NCBI GenBank assembly: GCA_016081115.2
Contig: JABTTQ020001093.1
Location: forward strand, 240,941-304,940
Direction of reading: 5' to 3'
Origin: Rehmannia glutinosa
Taxonomy: Eukaryota > Streptophyta > Magnoliopsida > Lamiales > Orobanchaceae
DNA length: 64,000 bases
The notes under the pieces were generated by a model. That model was not told the DNA's origin, ran no database searches, and was given only the letters and a program-made list of their open reading frames with translations. Positions within the stretch are counted from its first letter, which is position 1. The number at the start of each line of letters is the position of its first letter. Position numbers and translations under genes: made by a program. Of this stretch, positions 21,500 to 34,500 are shown one piece after another.

Positions 21500-21947
21500 A
21501 AAGAAATAGCTCTGTTGAAACAACATTGCTTGAATGGAATTAAAGAGGATTGTAGTATAATTGTGTGTTGTATATAATAATATCATGTTGTTAAATCACT
21601 TATTGGAATCAGATCTAATATCAAAGAAATATATAGTTGTCAACATGCATGATATTCTTGGAATTTTTTTGGATGAATGTATTTGATGGAAGAATATGAG
21701 GAGAAAAACTTCAAATAGCTCCAAGTAGATTGAAATCCACCACAATAACTCAAAAAAAAAAACTTAAAATAGGAGTTCAATGAATATTTGAAATTTGTTG
21801 TATCATGATATCACTCAAACAAGTTAAATGAATTTGTTACTATGAATTTGAGATCTTTAACTTCAACGCCATCAATCCAAATTGGGTAAAATTGCAAAAT
21901 TGATTTTGTAACTGTAAGGAGGTAACAAAAAGATCATGTAAAAATTA
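21500..21947 (+). repeat. Source-like copy of the palindrome loop
   Basis: The forward counterpart of 18766-19231, running from AAGAAATAGCTCTG to CATGTAAAAATTA. It lies about 890 bp beyond the right hAT end and has no open frame. It marks flanking DNA that was copied in inverse into the hAT locus. Confidence 0.85.
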
Positions 21948-21964
21948 CGTTTTACCAAAAAAAA

Positions 21965-22285
21965 AAAAAACTTATAACTATGGGGAAAACTCTCAGATTT
22001 TGGTCTTGCAAAATGCATTGTTTGCAAAATAGACCTATAACTGTATGGAAATTTCAATTTTGGTACTAATTTCATCTGATCACAATCACATGAGCAACAC
22101 ATGTAGTTCTCAATATTCGGTGGGATTAAGACAAGATTTGAGATTTTCACACAGTTACAAGACTATTTTACAAACCGTGCATTTTGCAGGACCAAAAGTA
22201 AGATGTTTATATAGTTACATGACTTGTATTACAAAACATGATTATTACAGGACCTTTTTCGTACCGTCCTATAGTTACACGACTA
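21965..22285. mobile_element. Palindromic foldback element
   Basis: The two halves are reverse complements with mismatches: TTGCAAAATGCATTGTTTGC near 22008 faces AAACCGTGCATTTTGCAGG near 22172, and CTATAACTGTATGG faces ACACAGTTACAAG. Similar short frames appear on both strands for this reason only. It is non-coding. Confidence 0.6.
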
Positions 22286-22329
22286 ATTTTACAATTTTAA
22301 CATCCAAATGAAGCCTAATATCTAAAAAA

Positions 22330-23220
22330 TCAAATAGATGGCAAAAGTTAGAATTATTTCATTTCATGGTAGATAATAACATGATGTACCTTATTTTTAC
22401 CATTATTACGTGGAAAGCAAACTTGGACCTCATATCCATTCCCTATTTTTATGTTAAATCAGATGTAATTCATCTTGTGTCATGTCTTTGAAGTGATTTA
22501 TCAATAGTGATGGCGCATGTTAAAGGAAATTCAAAGAAAAAGTAATAGCATAAGAAGTTTTACTATAATTAATTTATTGTATAAACTCGTTATTTCATAA
22601 ATTACACAATATATAAAAAAAAATGGGGATTTCTATAATTGATGGTTTGTTACTATATATACTTTACATCTTCCAGCTTATCCCTCTTATTGTTTTGGCA
22701 TCAAAGTCCCATTCCCGTACTTCCATGTAATATATGACTGGGTGTCTGGGTCTATCATGTGACTTTTGTTGGAAAACTTTGTATGATCTTCTCATAAATC
22801 AGCAGAAAAAATGGGCCAGAATAAAGTCAACGCGAATTAGATTATTTCTATACAAGATGAAATTGTCCCGTATAACAATCATCTCTAAGATACAATGATT
22901 TTTAAATTTAATTAAGTTAACAGCACTTCAAAACTTAAATTTACCACGAACAAAAAGTTTTATGAACTCTAGAGAAGACTTTATGCAAAAAGAGGATAAT
23001 AAATTTGAATTTGTTGGGGGGAAGGGGGGAGGGGTCCTATTTTATAAAATTTCATGTGCCCCTTTATATTGAGTGTAATCTTTGGTCTAGATCAATTTGG
23101 ATTGTCAAATCGCGTCCTTTGAACAATAGTCGCAATCTGGTGGTCCAGATTGTATACCTTGTGAAGGTTCACACCTCTTGTCATGCACCCACTGCTAACT
23201 GGTTAGTTGTGCCCCTCACT
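22330..23220. other. Intergenic DNA, nothing recognised
   Basis: AT-rich sequence with no coding frame, tRNA or clear repeat. A G-rich patch (GGGGGGAAGGGGGGAGGGG) lies at about 23015. Confidence 0.5.
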
Positions 23221-23229
23221 CGTCCCCGT

Positions 23230-23520
23230 AGGCATTAAGGACTAATTACAACATTTCGGTTATGTCCCCTAGTAGTCACCTGAATAGACATGTCCATCAG
23301 TGCCAATTTCTCCCCACACATGCACCATTTGGACGAATATGCCATGTCACTACCACATGAATTGCCTTGCCACATCAAGTCAACAAATCGAACTTTGGTT
23401 CAATCTTTAGTCCCATAAGCATAAGGACCAATTGCAGCCTTTCTGGTCACACCCAAAGACTCACCCCAATAGACACATCCATTAGTGGTTGTATTTGGAC
23501 GAATCTGTCATGTCACTAGT
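23230..23520. repeat. Two-copy direct repeat
   Basis: The blocks starting at about 23230 (GGCATTAAGGACTAATTACA) and about 23416 (GCATAAGGACCAATTGCAGC) continue in parallel through AATAGACAYRTCCATYAGTG and TTTGGACGAAT to CATGTCACTA, with substitutions. The offset is about 186 bp. Confidence 0.65.
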
Positions 23521-23632
23521 TCAATCTTTCGAAAAATTGAGGTTTTCGGCTCCTCGTTGAGCTAGCTCTAAACTAGTTAGTCAAAACCTACTTGGTCCCC
23601 ATGGGTGCATCATAAGGAGTTTCACATGATAA

Positions 23633-24039
23633 GGCTGCGATTGAATATGGAAGATATTCCATTTTTGTTCCGCTAGAGAATTTTTTTTGACCAAAATGCG
23701 ATTGTTTATGAAAATTTTCAGGAAGTATACTATTTTCTCACTTTCACTTTTTCGCATTTTTTCTCTTACCAATCACATCTACACATTTTCACAAAAAAAC
23801 TAATCATTATTTCACATTCTCCCACAAATTTCACTATTCACTCACTCACACATTTCTAACTACCAATAACATTCAATCATTATTTTACTATTTTTACATC
23901 AAATCAACTTTCATCATTACTTTTTTATCTCGCATCCAATCACACTCTCAAAATTCAACTTTTTTCTTCCAAATTCTTTTTACCACTATTCTCTAGTAAA
24001 ATAGAAAATTTCAAAATAAAAGTATATTCAATTGCGCTC
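23633..24039. mobile_element. Tourist-like (PIF/Harbinger) MITE, copy 1
   Basis: Starts GGCTGCGATTGAATAT and ends ATATTCAATTGCGCTC, flanked on both sides by TAA (23630-23632 and 24040-24042), the 3 bp target duplication expected for this superfamily. The 407 bp interior matches the element at 42503 throughout (TCACTATTCACTCACTCACA, ACCAATCACATCTACACATT). It is non-coding. Confidence 0.8.
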
Positions 24040-25597
24040 TAACTCCTTACTCTGGTAAAATTCTATTTAAAGAAACATAATTGTTTCATGATTTCAATTT
24101 GGGATGTGATTTTGCATATTCTAACCATTTCATATTTCCATATAAAATGCATTTAAATTGCTTACTTTATGCGTGCATTTCCTATTCACTAGAAATTAAT
24201 TTTGGAAAATTCAAAATGCTAAATTTATTATCCGTGGTGTAAATTACGTTTATCTCATTTATTTTATATTTCAAATAAACAAACCCACTCAAATAATTGG
24301 TGGCGAAACCCCATTTCATTAAACCAATTTCCAACTACTTTATCAACAAGATTAGCCACACACACCCAGGTTCTTGGCCAACAGTGTGAAGACAAAGCCT
24401 ATAAATCATATCCAATCGATCTTGTTTTATTATTGGGATATAATTGGCATTCTTAAGTTGTCTTGTCTTCATCATCTTCATTGGGACGCCCCAATATACA
24501 TACTTTTATCCAAATTGTTAGAGCCACTTAATATAAAGGCTAGAATTTGGAACCGAGGGATTTGGACAAAATTTGTCCTCGCGTCAACCAATATTCACCA
24601 TCCAAATGTCATATAGAGCATTTCATGAAGTTTTATGGATTAGTGATGGGTTTGTAGAAATTACAATATCTAGAAAAAATAGAAAATTAAAAGTATGAGA
24701 TATAAGAATATAACTTGAACTGTTTCCTATATATAAAAAAAAAAGTTCTTTGTTTCCTAATATGAGATTATTACATAAAAAGTTTAATGGAAAATAGATT
24801 TATATACGTCAGTGTGAAACTACTTTCTTTCTCTTTGTTTATCTATACTGTTGTATACTTCGGAAAAGAATAATTGCTTTTATTCTTTCAATTGAATTAA
24901 TGAATCCATCTACAAGCATGAACTAACTCCCTTGTTCTGTGATTAAGATGAGGAGAATTGAATAAACAAGCATGAATATTGATTAATTGATTATCCCCTA
25001 CCTAATTGAATTGTTGTATCTTATAATTGATTGTTTGGTCAACCATTGATTATCCTTTGGTAATAATTGAGATTGAGAGAATAAATTATTATCGCATTGA
25101 ATTCAATTAGGGGGTTACATATGAATCGACAATGCATTATCTAACTTGGTTAATTAATTGGAAAAATTAGATTTTTCTAGACTTAATATGTATATACGAG
25201 AGTTATCATGTTTAAACCCAATTTATATATATTTGTCTGATTGTTTAATCACATGATCAATTGATTGATATTCTGCTTGGGAGTTCGAAACGTTCTGAAA
25301 TCCTAGATGTTTTCCCCACACATATATGTCATCAATTTTAATTTTGATTTGTCCTGGTTAATCTGTTCTCTAATTTTAGTTTAGATAATCGAAATCTCAC
25401 AAATATAGTTAGAGTGTTTAGGATTTGCTTTATGTAAATTGTGACGCATAATAATTATTTGTTGGCTAAATCTTCATTGAGAGACGACTTTGGTTAGCTT
25501 GATGCCCTACAATAATACAATTGATCACATGTTTTTGCGAGTATCGCTAGATTATTTTAGGTATTTAGCGATTAAACAAACACGTTATGAATTCCAA
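24040..25597. other. Intergenic DNA, nothing recognised
   Basis: AT-rich; short frames exist, but none has plant gene composition, a family match or splice context. Confidence 0.5.
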
Positions 25598-26612
25598 TTT
25601 AATAGAGAAATTGCCGAAAATAACTGCCTTTTTGGAAAAAGGACATTGTTTACGCACAACTCACTTTTGTACTCTCCCGGCTGACTTTTTCGACTTTTTT
25701 ACGCTCCGGCATATTTTTTGGTTATTTTTATATTTTTTGATTTTTCTTATTCATGTGTTGTTTGATATGTTATTTTTGTTGTTTTGATGTTGTTTATATT
25801 TATTTCTTGGGTGTTTCTATGTTGTTTCGATGTTTCAATACAACTTTTACTTATTTTTTACCCTCATGTTTGTTCATGTGTTGTTTTATATATTGTTTCT
25901 ACTGTTTCTGGGTTGTTTTCGATATTGTTTTTAATGTTGTTCCCATGTTTCTTTGTTGTTTCCATATAGTTTTCAATGTCTCAACGCATTTTTTACCTAT
26001 TTTTAAGGTTTTTTTTATTGATGTGGTGTTTTCCATATTGTTTATGTTGTTTCTAAGTTATTTCTATAATGTTGTTCTGATATTTCTTTGTTGTTTCAAC
26101 ATGGTTTTCGATATTTCAATGCAGTTTTAACCTATTTTTAAGCTATTTTTATTTATCCGGTATTTTTTATATTATTTCGGTTGTTTATAGGTTGTTTCTA
26201 TATAGTTTTCAATGTTATTCTATTGTTTTTTAGTTGTTTCCATGTTTTCGTTGTTTTAAATGCATTGGAACAAAAACTGATTGTGTTTTTCTATTCTTGC
26301 ATTATTTCAATATTATTTTCAATGTATTTTTTCAATATGTGTTGTTTTATGTGTATATTTCTAGATTGTTAAAGTTCGGAGATAAAATTGATTATATAAT
26401 AGGACAGGAAATACTTTTCACTGAAATTTTGTTTGGTGAAACATTTTTAAAACAATCATGAAACAACAACGTAAAAAAATCTGAAAAATTTGGCGGGAGC
26501 GTAAAACTGTCCAAAAAAATGGCGGAAACGTAAGAAAGTCAGGAAAAAACACCTGGGAACATAAAAAGGTGTCTTTTTCTCCGAAATATTGGGTATTTGT
26601 GTCCATAACCCA
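25598..26612. mobile_element. Non-autonomous MULE-like element of about 1 kb, copy 1
   Basis: The T-rich interior is built on TTGTTTC and TTGTTTT repeats, which produces long artificial Phe/Cys-rich frames on the plus strand. The ends contain inverse-related phrases (CTTTTTGGAAAAAGGACA on the left; AAAAAGGTGTCTTTTTCTCC and GTATTTGTGTCCATAACCC on the right). The same order of blocks recurs at 37510-38475. The frames here should not be taken as genes. The superfamily is inferred and no target duplication was resolved. Confidence 0.5.
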
Positions 26613-27088
26613 TTTTTAAAATCTCAATCCAATAACAAATGGAAACATTTTTTAATTTCTTTGTGCCAATATGTAGAAAAATATTTGCCATGTCAACTCG
26701 TGACTCTAAAATTCGCTATTAATTAATTCAGTGAATCAGTTTATTGAAATTTTATCACCTAAAATGTTGTACGACATCGTTTCTTCCACTCATTTTCAAC
26801 ATGAAAGGCACCCTATATTATTAAGACAAATACAACAATTCAATGGGACCAAAATCCCTTTAATTTTCAACCATTTAAGTTGCAAATTTCTATCAAAGAG
26901 GAATCAGAAGCACAAATATACAAATACAAAAAACGTGACTGCTCATTTCTTTTTTTCTTTTTTGTCAAGTCGAAAATAACAAAAAAAAAAAACAACCAAA
27001 AGCAGATAACCAATCATTAGCCTACTAAAACGATATCCAATGGGGGTTAGTCGATCTTCCACTTGTTGCAGGTACCCAAGCCGCCCTA

Positions 27089-27166
27089 AGTGGGTTATCA
27101 ACACATACACATACACATCTACCCATATGGGTATGTGTTAATCCAATGGTATAAAACCCACTTGGA
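27089..27166. repeat. Long imperfect hairpin
   Basis: AAGTGGGTTAT...AACACATAC on the left faces GTATGTGTTAATCC...AAACCCACTT on the right, with the palindrome CTACCCATATGGGTA at the centre. CCCACTT and AAGTGGGT motifs continue on both sides to about 27210. Confidence 0.5.
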
Positions 27167-27261
27167 TACCTACCCAAGTGAGTAACATCTACTTACCCAA
27201 GTGGGTAGCATCGAATGGAATCTTTCTGGAAATTCCGGCGGCATCCACATTGGCTGGCTGC

Positions 27262-27832
27262 TAGCGCTCTTCATTCGGTTAACCATTAATCGAAATATTG
27301 AAAACCAAATTTACGTGAATTTGCTAATTGGTAAAACCATTAACCGAACTAAAATTATATTTACCGAATTAACCGAACCGAATTATATTTCGATTAATTC
27401 GGCCGGTTAACCGAATTAATCAAATTTCTTTAAAATACTAAAAATATATTTTGTATCTATAATATATGGTATAAATAAATAAATAAATATAATTTATAGA
27501 AATTTATTTAAAATAAAAAATATAATTTTTATATATAATATATGATCTAAATAAATAAATATATATGATATATAATATATAATTATAATTATATATAAAA
27601 TATATGTTTAACATAATATTTCGGTTAAATCGTTTAATCCAATTACTTTCGAATTTTTGAACCGAATTAACCGATAACCGAAATTCTTCAAAACTTTTAA
27701 CCATTCACCAAACCGAAATAATTCGGTTACCGACCGAAATAATTCGGTTACTGACCGAATTAACCGAATTGATTTGGTTAACGGTTAACCGAAAAAAAAT
27801 CGGTTATGCTGTATTTCGAAAAGCCTAGGTCT
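27262..27832. mobile_element. hAT-like element remnant with AACCGAA repeats
   Basis: The left border TAGCGCTCTTCATTCGGTTAACC resembles the plant Ac-type end TAGGGGTGTTCATTCGG. Both flanks are packed with GGTTAACCGAATT motifs in both orientations, as in hAT subterminal regions, around an AT-rich core without coding capacity. The right end is eroded and placed only approximately. Confidence 0.45.
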
Positions 27833-27839
27833 TGTACGT

Positions 27840-29300
27840 GGCTAATGAGATGCTTACGCAATTGAGTAATGAGTACTACCCAACCATCATGTAATTTTGA
27901 TATTTGTTCCATTTTGATATATACATATTTGTTTTAGAAGAAAAATAAAAATAGGACACATGCCAACATGCCAATATCAAAATAAGACACATGTACGATA
28001 TAATACGAATATGAGAATATGTCTTGTTTCGAAATCTCAAGGATACTAGTACAATATATTTATATATATAATTATATTTTTATATAATTGAAAATATAGA
28101 TAAACTAAGTACATTTTAAAAAACAATGTTTCAACCATAAAAACCTAAAGTTTCATATATACTCAAATCTGAAATGTGATAATTCACATAGACAAACATA
28201 AAACATGTTAAAATTACCATCAATAGAATAAATTATATCCCTTTCTATATATAGATTGGGGCTTTATTTCTTTCAAATTGATATGTCTAAGCTGATTATT
28301 CTTTTTTTCGCAATTGGATGCTAGAGATATATATGCATGGAGTATCAATAGACCATCGGATAAAGTATGCATAGCCGGTATTGATACATCATCCTCTCAA
28401 ATGTGTCTGTGTTTCCTATTCCGAGAGCAGAACCATTTTTCTTTTATTTTTTAGTTTCTTATTTTTGAAAAGCAAAAGGCAAAAAACAAAGAACAAGAGT
28501 GGAAGAGAAGAGGAGATCTCAAGGAGGCTTCTAATGTATTTATCTGATGGAAACAGAGAAGGGCATATAACAGTGGGAGAGTTGGAACGTTGGTTGGAGT
28601 TGGCATTGTTCGATTATAATTTCAAAACAATTATGGAAGCTAGTATTGGAAGGTTTACTACAGTTCCTTGAACTACCGCAAGCCATGAAAAAGGGGTAAA
28701 CTTACCAAGACTCGTTTCATTCTTTATCAATCAGTAGTAGCACAAGAATGCCCAGGAGGAATATAGGAGAGAAAAAAGTTTCATGAATTGCATCGTCCAG
28801 AATATCAATCTCAGCATCAATTGCGCCTGTGATGGTGTGGAAGTGACGAAGAAATAAAAGATAACCCCGATTCTCCTAATAGGATTTCACGCACTATAAA
28901 GTAGAATCCATGCCACGCATAAAAACCATTATACAATCTCCTGTAAAGAATATATGTTCAATCACATATCCCACCTGTAATGGTCGAAATGGTGAAGCTA
29001 GAAACGGTGCAGCACAAGCTCCTACCATTTGTTTGGTTTAGGATCAAAAAGGGGTTAAAACAGCAACCAATCTGAGCAACACGTCCATTTATGTTAGCAT
29101 GACACAAATGAAAGTAAAAGATTTAAAGGGCTTAACACTAAAAAATCAGCAGAATGCACATAGCATGGCCTCACCCGATTAAACATTCTAACTAAAGCCA
29201 AATGTCTTACTATATTCATGTAGTTGTTATTGTGACTGAAGTACACTTGCTAGGGCCACCCACTATACACCAGATACATAATACATGCAGGGTTTATTAA
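27840..29300. other. Intergenic DNA downstream of the CUE gene
   Basis: A 96-codon frame at 28381-28671 has no recognisable domain and lies in otherwise non-coding DNA. The 3' UTR and poly(A) site of the CUE gene probably lie within 28700-29300, but they cannot be fixed by eye. Confidence 0.4.
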
Positions 29301-31500
29301 CTAAAATACATCTGGGTGAAAACGTCCAGAGATGGAGTTGCTTTGCTGAGCCTGCTTCAGGTGCATTGTAAGGGCATAGTTGTTGACCTGATGAAATGAA
29401 AAAAGTAAAATAAAAATACGAAAAATCATTTGTAAGACTGAAGTTCAGCAGAAAATGCAAACCGTGACATAATTTGACCCAGATGCTTTTGTATGATAAC
29501 TAGGTAAATAAGAATAGCATATATTATCTAAATATACATTGCATGACTTAAAACCATAATAGAAAAGCAGCAACCTACAGATTCAAAAACAGCAGAGCAT
29601 TTTGCCAACATATAAAAGTGGAAAACATGTGTGTGTGTTTTTTTGCCTTTTTTTTTTTTGGGTTGGGGGGTAGTGGTGGTGGTGTACGAGGGATTATCTC
29701 TAGTGAAATTGCAGACTACTAAGGTGGCACGTGGCAGACAACAATGGAAATTTGGTCACCCAAATCAACTACAAAAATAATAAATCATATCAAAGTTTCA
29801 AACAATAATAAACTTTGACAAAATCAAACACCAATATCAGTCGTCAAGCAACAAAAGCACATCGTTAAAACAAAATTTCAGCCATGCTCATGCTAAAACA
29901 CCAAAAAAAAAAAAACTGAAACAGCGCACTAAAAATAGAAAAAAAAGTAGCTGGACTAGTTTTTAACTTAAATAATTATTAAGTAGCTAAATAACTATGC
30001 AAATAAGTAGCATATTATGCAAATCTCTATAAAATAAGTAGCTAAATTTCCATTGTAACCAACAGTAGCTATACTTTAAAAAGCATATCAATAATTATTT
30101 AGTTAAGAAAAACTGGAACAGCCCACTAAAAGATGGACTAGACTTGCTCGCCGGAAGGTGGATCGAGGCGGCCGGCGGGGCAGGGGATGGAATCGCGGGT
30201 TCCCTTTGCAGAAAGAAAGACGGGTTTTTATTTGACAGAAAGTCGGTGCCCTAAGTTTTTAAGTGTCTTTATTACTTAAACCCCTTTTTAAATAGAAAAA
30301 CTAAAAAAAAAAAAAAAAAAAAAAAAACTGAAAAACGCCTGGGCATGAAAAGGCGTCGCTTTTCCTCGCCTTTCGCCTCTCCAAAAGCAAGGCCTAGGTG
30401 ACCCCAGGCGGTCGCGGTCGCCTGATCACTTTCGTCGCCTGGAGGGATGCTGAGGCGAGGAACCATCGCCCCTCGCCTAGGCACGCTTTTGACAACTATG
30501 GTTGGTTCCCAACAATTTGTTTGTTAGGGATAAGACCTTATTACTTTTGAAATATCGTAGGTATTTTTGGATACCTCAGATATATTTCTTAAATCATAAG
30601 AGAATGGGAGAACTCAAGGTCGTGTACGAAAGGCTAAACCCATAATTCCATAATAGGGATCACAGGGGCGGAACTAGGATTGAACACTAAGGGGGGCCAA
30701 GTACAACAATTGAAAGATAAAATATTTGTATTATATATAATAAATTTCAAAATATATTACATTTGCATCAAATTTAGGGATAATTATAAAAACATCCCAA
30801 AGGTTTGGGTTAATTACCCCATACATGTTTCAAAATTACATAAAACTCCTTCAAGTTTCATTTTGTCTTAAATTTAAGGGGGGTAACTGTAATATTTTTG
30901 CAAATGTCAGGGTTTTTTTTAAATATCTTCGAAAATCACTGGAAAAAATGTAAGACGGAATCAAACCTCAAGGGATTTTTTGTAATTTTCAAAGAACTCG
31001 GGTTTTTTTGTAATAAGTTCGAACCTTAGGGGTGTGTTTTGTAATTATCCTCAAATTTATTGTTAATACTCATCATTAAGCATTCCAAAATACATAATTA
31101 CAATTCTAATATACTAAAATTTAGAATGTCTACCACGCATATCACAGAAATCATTTATATGTGAATCTATACTATATTTTTGTACAACTTGCTTTTTAAT
31201 ATTACTAACTAACAATCTATGAGAATGCGTTATTTTTTGTGTCTTCATCTACAAAGAAAAAAAGAAGATTAAATATAGTCTAGGACAATCAAAAGTTTCA
31301 ACTAAAATCATTTCAATCTCAATATCTAATCAATAACCTATTAACAATAAAAAGTAAAAATGGATTGATACTAAAAAGCAAAAATGAATTGATACTAATG
31401 TGGGCATTGATTAAGTTTCATTGACCATCATATTAATTTCTAACTCATTAATTACTAAATACCAAATCAAAATAAAATAATAGATTAAAATTGAGCCAAA

Positions 31501-31536
<36 letters not shown>

Positions 31537-34500
31537 ACAACAAAAGTTATATATATATATAATATATATATATATACCTATATATATATACAAGGAAAAA
31601 TGAAAATGTTAGGGGGGCCAGGGCCCCCCTTCCAATAAGTGTAGTTCCGCCCCTAGGATCACTAAATGAATGAATAATCCCACATACGAGTTATACGAAG
31701 GGATTTAATGTGGGAAACCTGAGCCATTTCTCAACCGATTCCATCCACCACCTTCACATGCAAAGTCGCTAAGCTATTAATCAGGATGCCACACCACTTT
31801 CATCAGTTCAATGGAATCTGTAAAAGATAGCACTTGGTGGAATTTTGTAGAAACCATAGGCTAAATGAGGATACGTATATTCAGCAATCAAGGAAAGATG
31901 ACTAAGTTCACCCCAATGATGAAGAGAACATAAAGTCGAATAGACAACAAAGAGCGCTCACTTTAAACTCGTAATATGCCCAAAAAACATCATCGACATA
32001 GTTAATGGAATCAAACTTAGGTTAGTAGATGCAGGCATCTCTCTTTCTTACACCATAATTTCGGGTGCTTTCATCGTTTTCTTCAGTTCATTTATGCATT
32101 TTGATTAAAGCCAGAATGAACCGAGTAGTTTGACAGTCTAAACAACCAAAAAATACGGCTTTTAGCTTGTGAATCTGACCTCAAGAGTTCTTAGCTGCTC
32201 CTGGTATTGTGATACTAGCTGTTTCAGCTGATGCAACTCCTGGCCCATTTCCTCAAACTCCTTCTGTCGCTCATGCTGGATAGTAACTGCCCGTTTCAAA
32301 ATAGTGTTTTCCTGTATAAGCGCTTCTAGTTGCTGCTTTAGCACAATGTTCTCCTAAAAAAATCACGTGTAAGTTTCAGAAAACAATTAGCAAGAATATT
32401 ACATGTTTCAGATATTACTACCACCCACCATCTGGTGAAAAAATCAAGAGAACACTGCAATAAAAAAGGACAAGAAAGAATCTGGATGCGACTAAGTGGC
32501 CGAATAGTATTTAAAACAATGATGCTAACATGTTCCAAATCAAAGAGGGGGTAGTGTACTGAAGGTTAGAAGGTATTAACAATTTAACATATAAAAACTC
32601 ACATTCTGAAAGCGATGTGCAGCCTCTGCAGTTGCATTCAGACAAATGAACTTCTCCAATGACTCAAGTGCTCGCGACACACGTGCCTTTTTATCCTCCA
32701 TGTTTGATCCATTTAACACTTCTCTAACCAAGAGATCCACCCATTCTGCCCCATCTGCAGGAAAATTGCTTCCCCCAGGTTGTTCCTCTCTTGGAGCAGT
32801 GCCCCCATTATTTACCACTGTACCTGCATTTTGAAATAAAGCATTACCATGTGCGCCATATGCAACAATATTCACATTCATAATTGCCTAAAATTTGCAT
32901 TTAGAAAATCCCTCTAGAGGTAAGATAATCAGGTATCACAAATTCTGTTAAGAAACAGCAGAACTTCAGAACCCCCATAAATCATAAAATCAAACAGAAA
33001 ATAGAAACCATTACTGGATAAGGGGTTCGAGTTAGTGTCCACACAGTTAATCAACAATTATAGCAGTTCAATGACTTAACTTCCATTGGCACCTCAAATG
33101 TTATTCAACCGAGAGAACAAGCAGCTAATTCTTTTGAAATAACCAGTTGTACTTAGCAGGAGTTCCAGTATTTCACAGCTAAAGAACAAACATAAAAAGC
33201 CATCTGTAGCACATATCACTAAGTGAAGCACTCAAAATAGGGATCTCAAATGACAACAAAATAAAGAAGCACCTTGAGCTGAAAATTGAGTTTCAATTTT
33301 CTGATAAGCATCAGGTATATTTGCTGCAGCACTCGACTGAATCAAGTTTAATCTTTTGATTGCAGAATCCAAATCATCACCAGATTCTTCAAGGGCTTTC
33401 TCCAGAATCTACGAATCAAAAGCATTCGTAATCAATTAATTAGTTCAACCCCCTAAGCAGAAGAGAAGTATATTCAACTTGTCTGTGTAAAGAAGCTTCC
33501 AATCAAGATACATGATAAGAGCATGTGCATCCAATGAGCACACACATACATTCACGGAGAATTAAAATAGAACTAATTACATACCATACTATGATGTGCA
33601 GTAGAGAACATGGGTTCTGCAATTCAAGCGAGTATTGATGTCAAATACAACACTAAGGCATCACAAATGACAATCAAATATGCTGTCCAAAAATCTTGGT
33701 AATGACAAGTCATCATTTGAAGACAATTATGGTCCTGTGTTACATAAGGTAAGTGCTATGATAGCCCTTCAAAACTTCATGCAATCCACCATAAAATGAC
33801 AAAACCATTTACTACCAGAAAAGGTTTCTAAAAAGGCATTGAAATCCCTAAAATACCCTATTTTAGGTGAGAGGAAATAACTAAGAACTTGGAGTGTAAA
33901 ACCGGAACTCAAAAATGTGATATCATGATGCAGAAACATGCATGTTCTTCCTGTCCTTCATGCAATTTATTTTTCCCTTTTAGCCAATTCATTTTTCATT
34001 CCTATCATGTGAAATTTTGTATGCCTCGCACAATAAGATGATTCAAGAAGCTGGGTCGGCACATATAAGTATCAAACAGATTAGTAATCCAAAACAACAA
34101 TGCAATAACTTATTTATACCACAATATTATGTAAAGTATGAAAATACCTACGATAAAAAAAATTGATGTATTGTAAGTAAATTACTTCTTTCTGTTATTT
34201 GTTAATACTCACCTTTTTTTTAAATTGTTGGCACAAATCAACCTTTTTGGTCATATGACCATCTTATAATGTTTTATTTGTATTATTATCTATGCTAAAC
34301 AAACTAGAACCAAAACATTTAGCAAGCTTGACACATATTTCCTCCATTCTCAAATCAAAGAAAATTAAGAACCATCTCAAACAAGGACCTAGTTGACAAA
34401 AAATAATGTAACAATAATATATAACAGGCCAATTTGACAAAAACAATATTGTCTAACATATATGGGATCAACGTAGAATAGTGCATCAGTCACCGACGCA

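Larger units (their letters stand above)
30664..31654. mobile_element. hAT-type MITE in intron 4 of the CUE gene
   Basis: Starts AGGGGCGGAACTAGG, with GGGGGGCC just inside. It ends with the inverse GGGGGGCCAGGGCCCCCC...GTAGTTCCGCCCCT. The flanks GGGATCAC (30656-30663) and AGGATCAC (31655-31662) differ at one base, an 8 bp target duplication typical of hAT. The 991 bp interior has no gene. It was itself the target of a MULE-type MITE and contains TA microsatellites. Confidence 0.82.

Noticed and set aside
25753..26130. 125-codon frame rich in Phe/Cys/Val that looks like a membrane protein
   Set aside because: It comes from TTGTTTC-type repeat DNA inside a two-copy non-autonomous element; the other copy does not keep the frame.
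28381..28671. 96-codon plus-strand frame near the CUE gene 3' end
   Set aside because: No domain, no splice context and no conservation information; the N-terminal half is low-complexity Lys/Phe.
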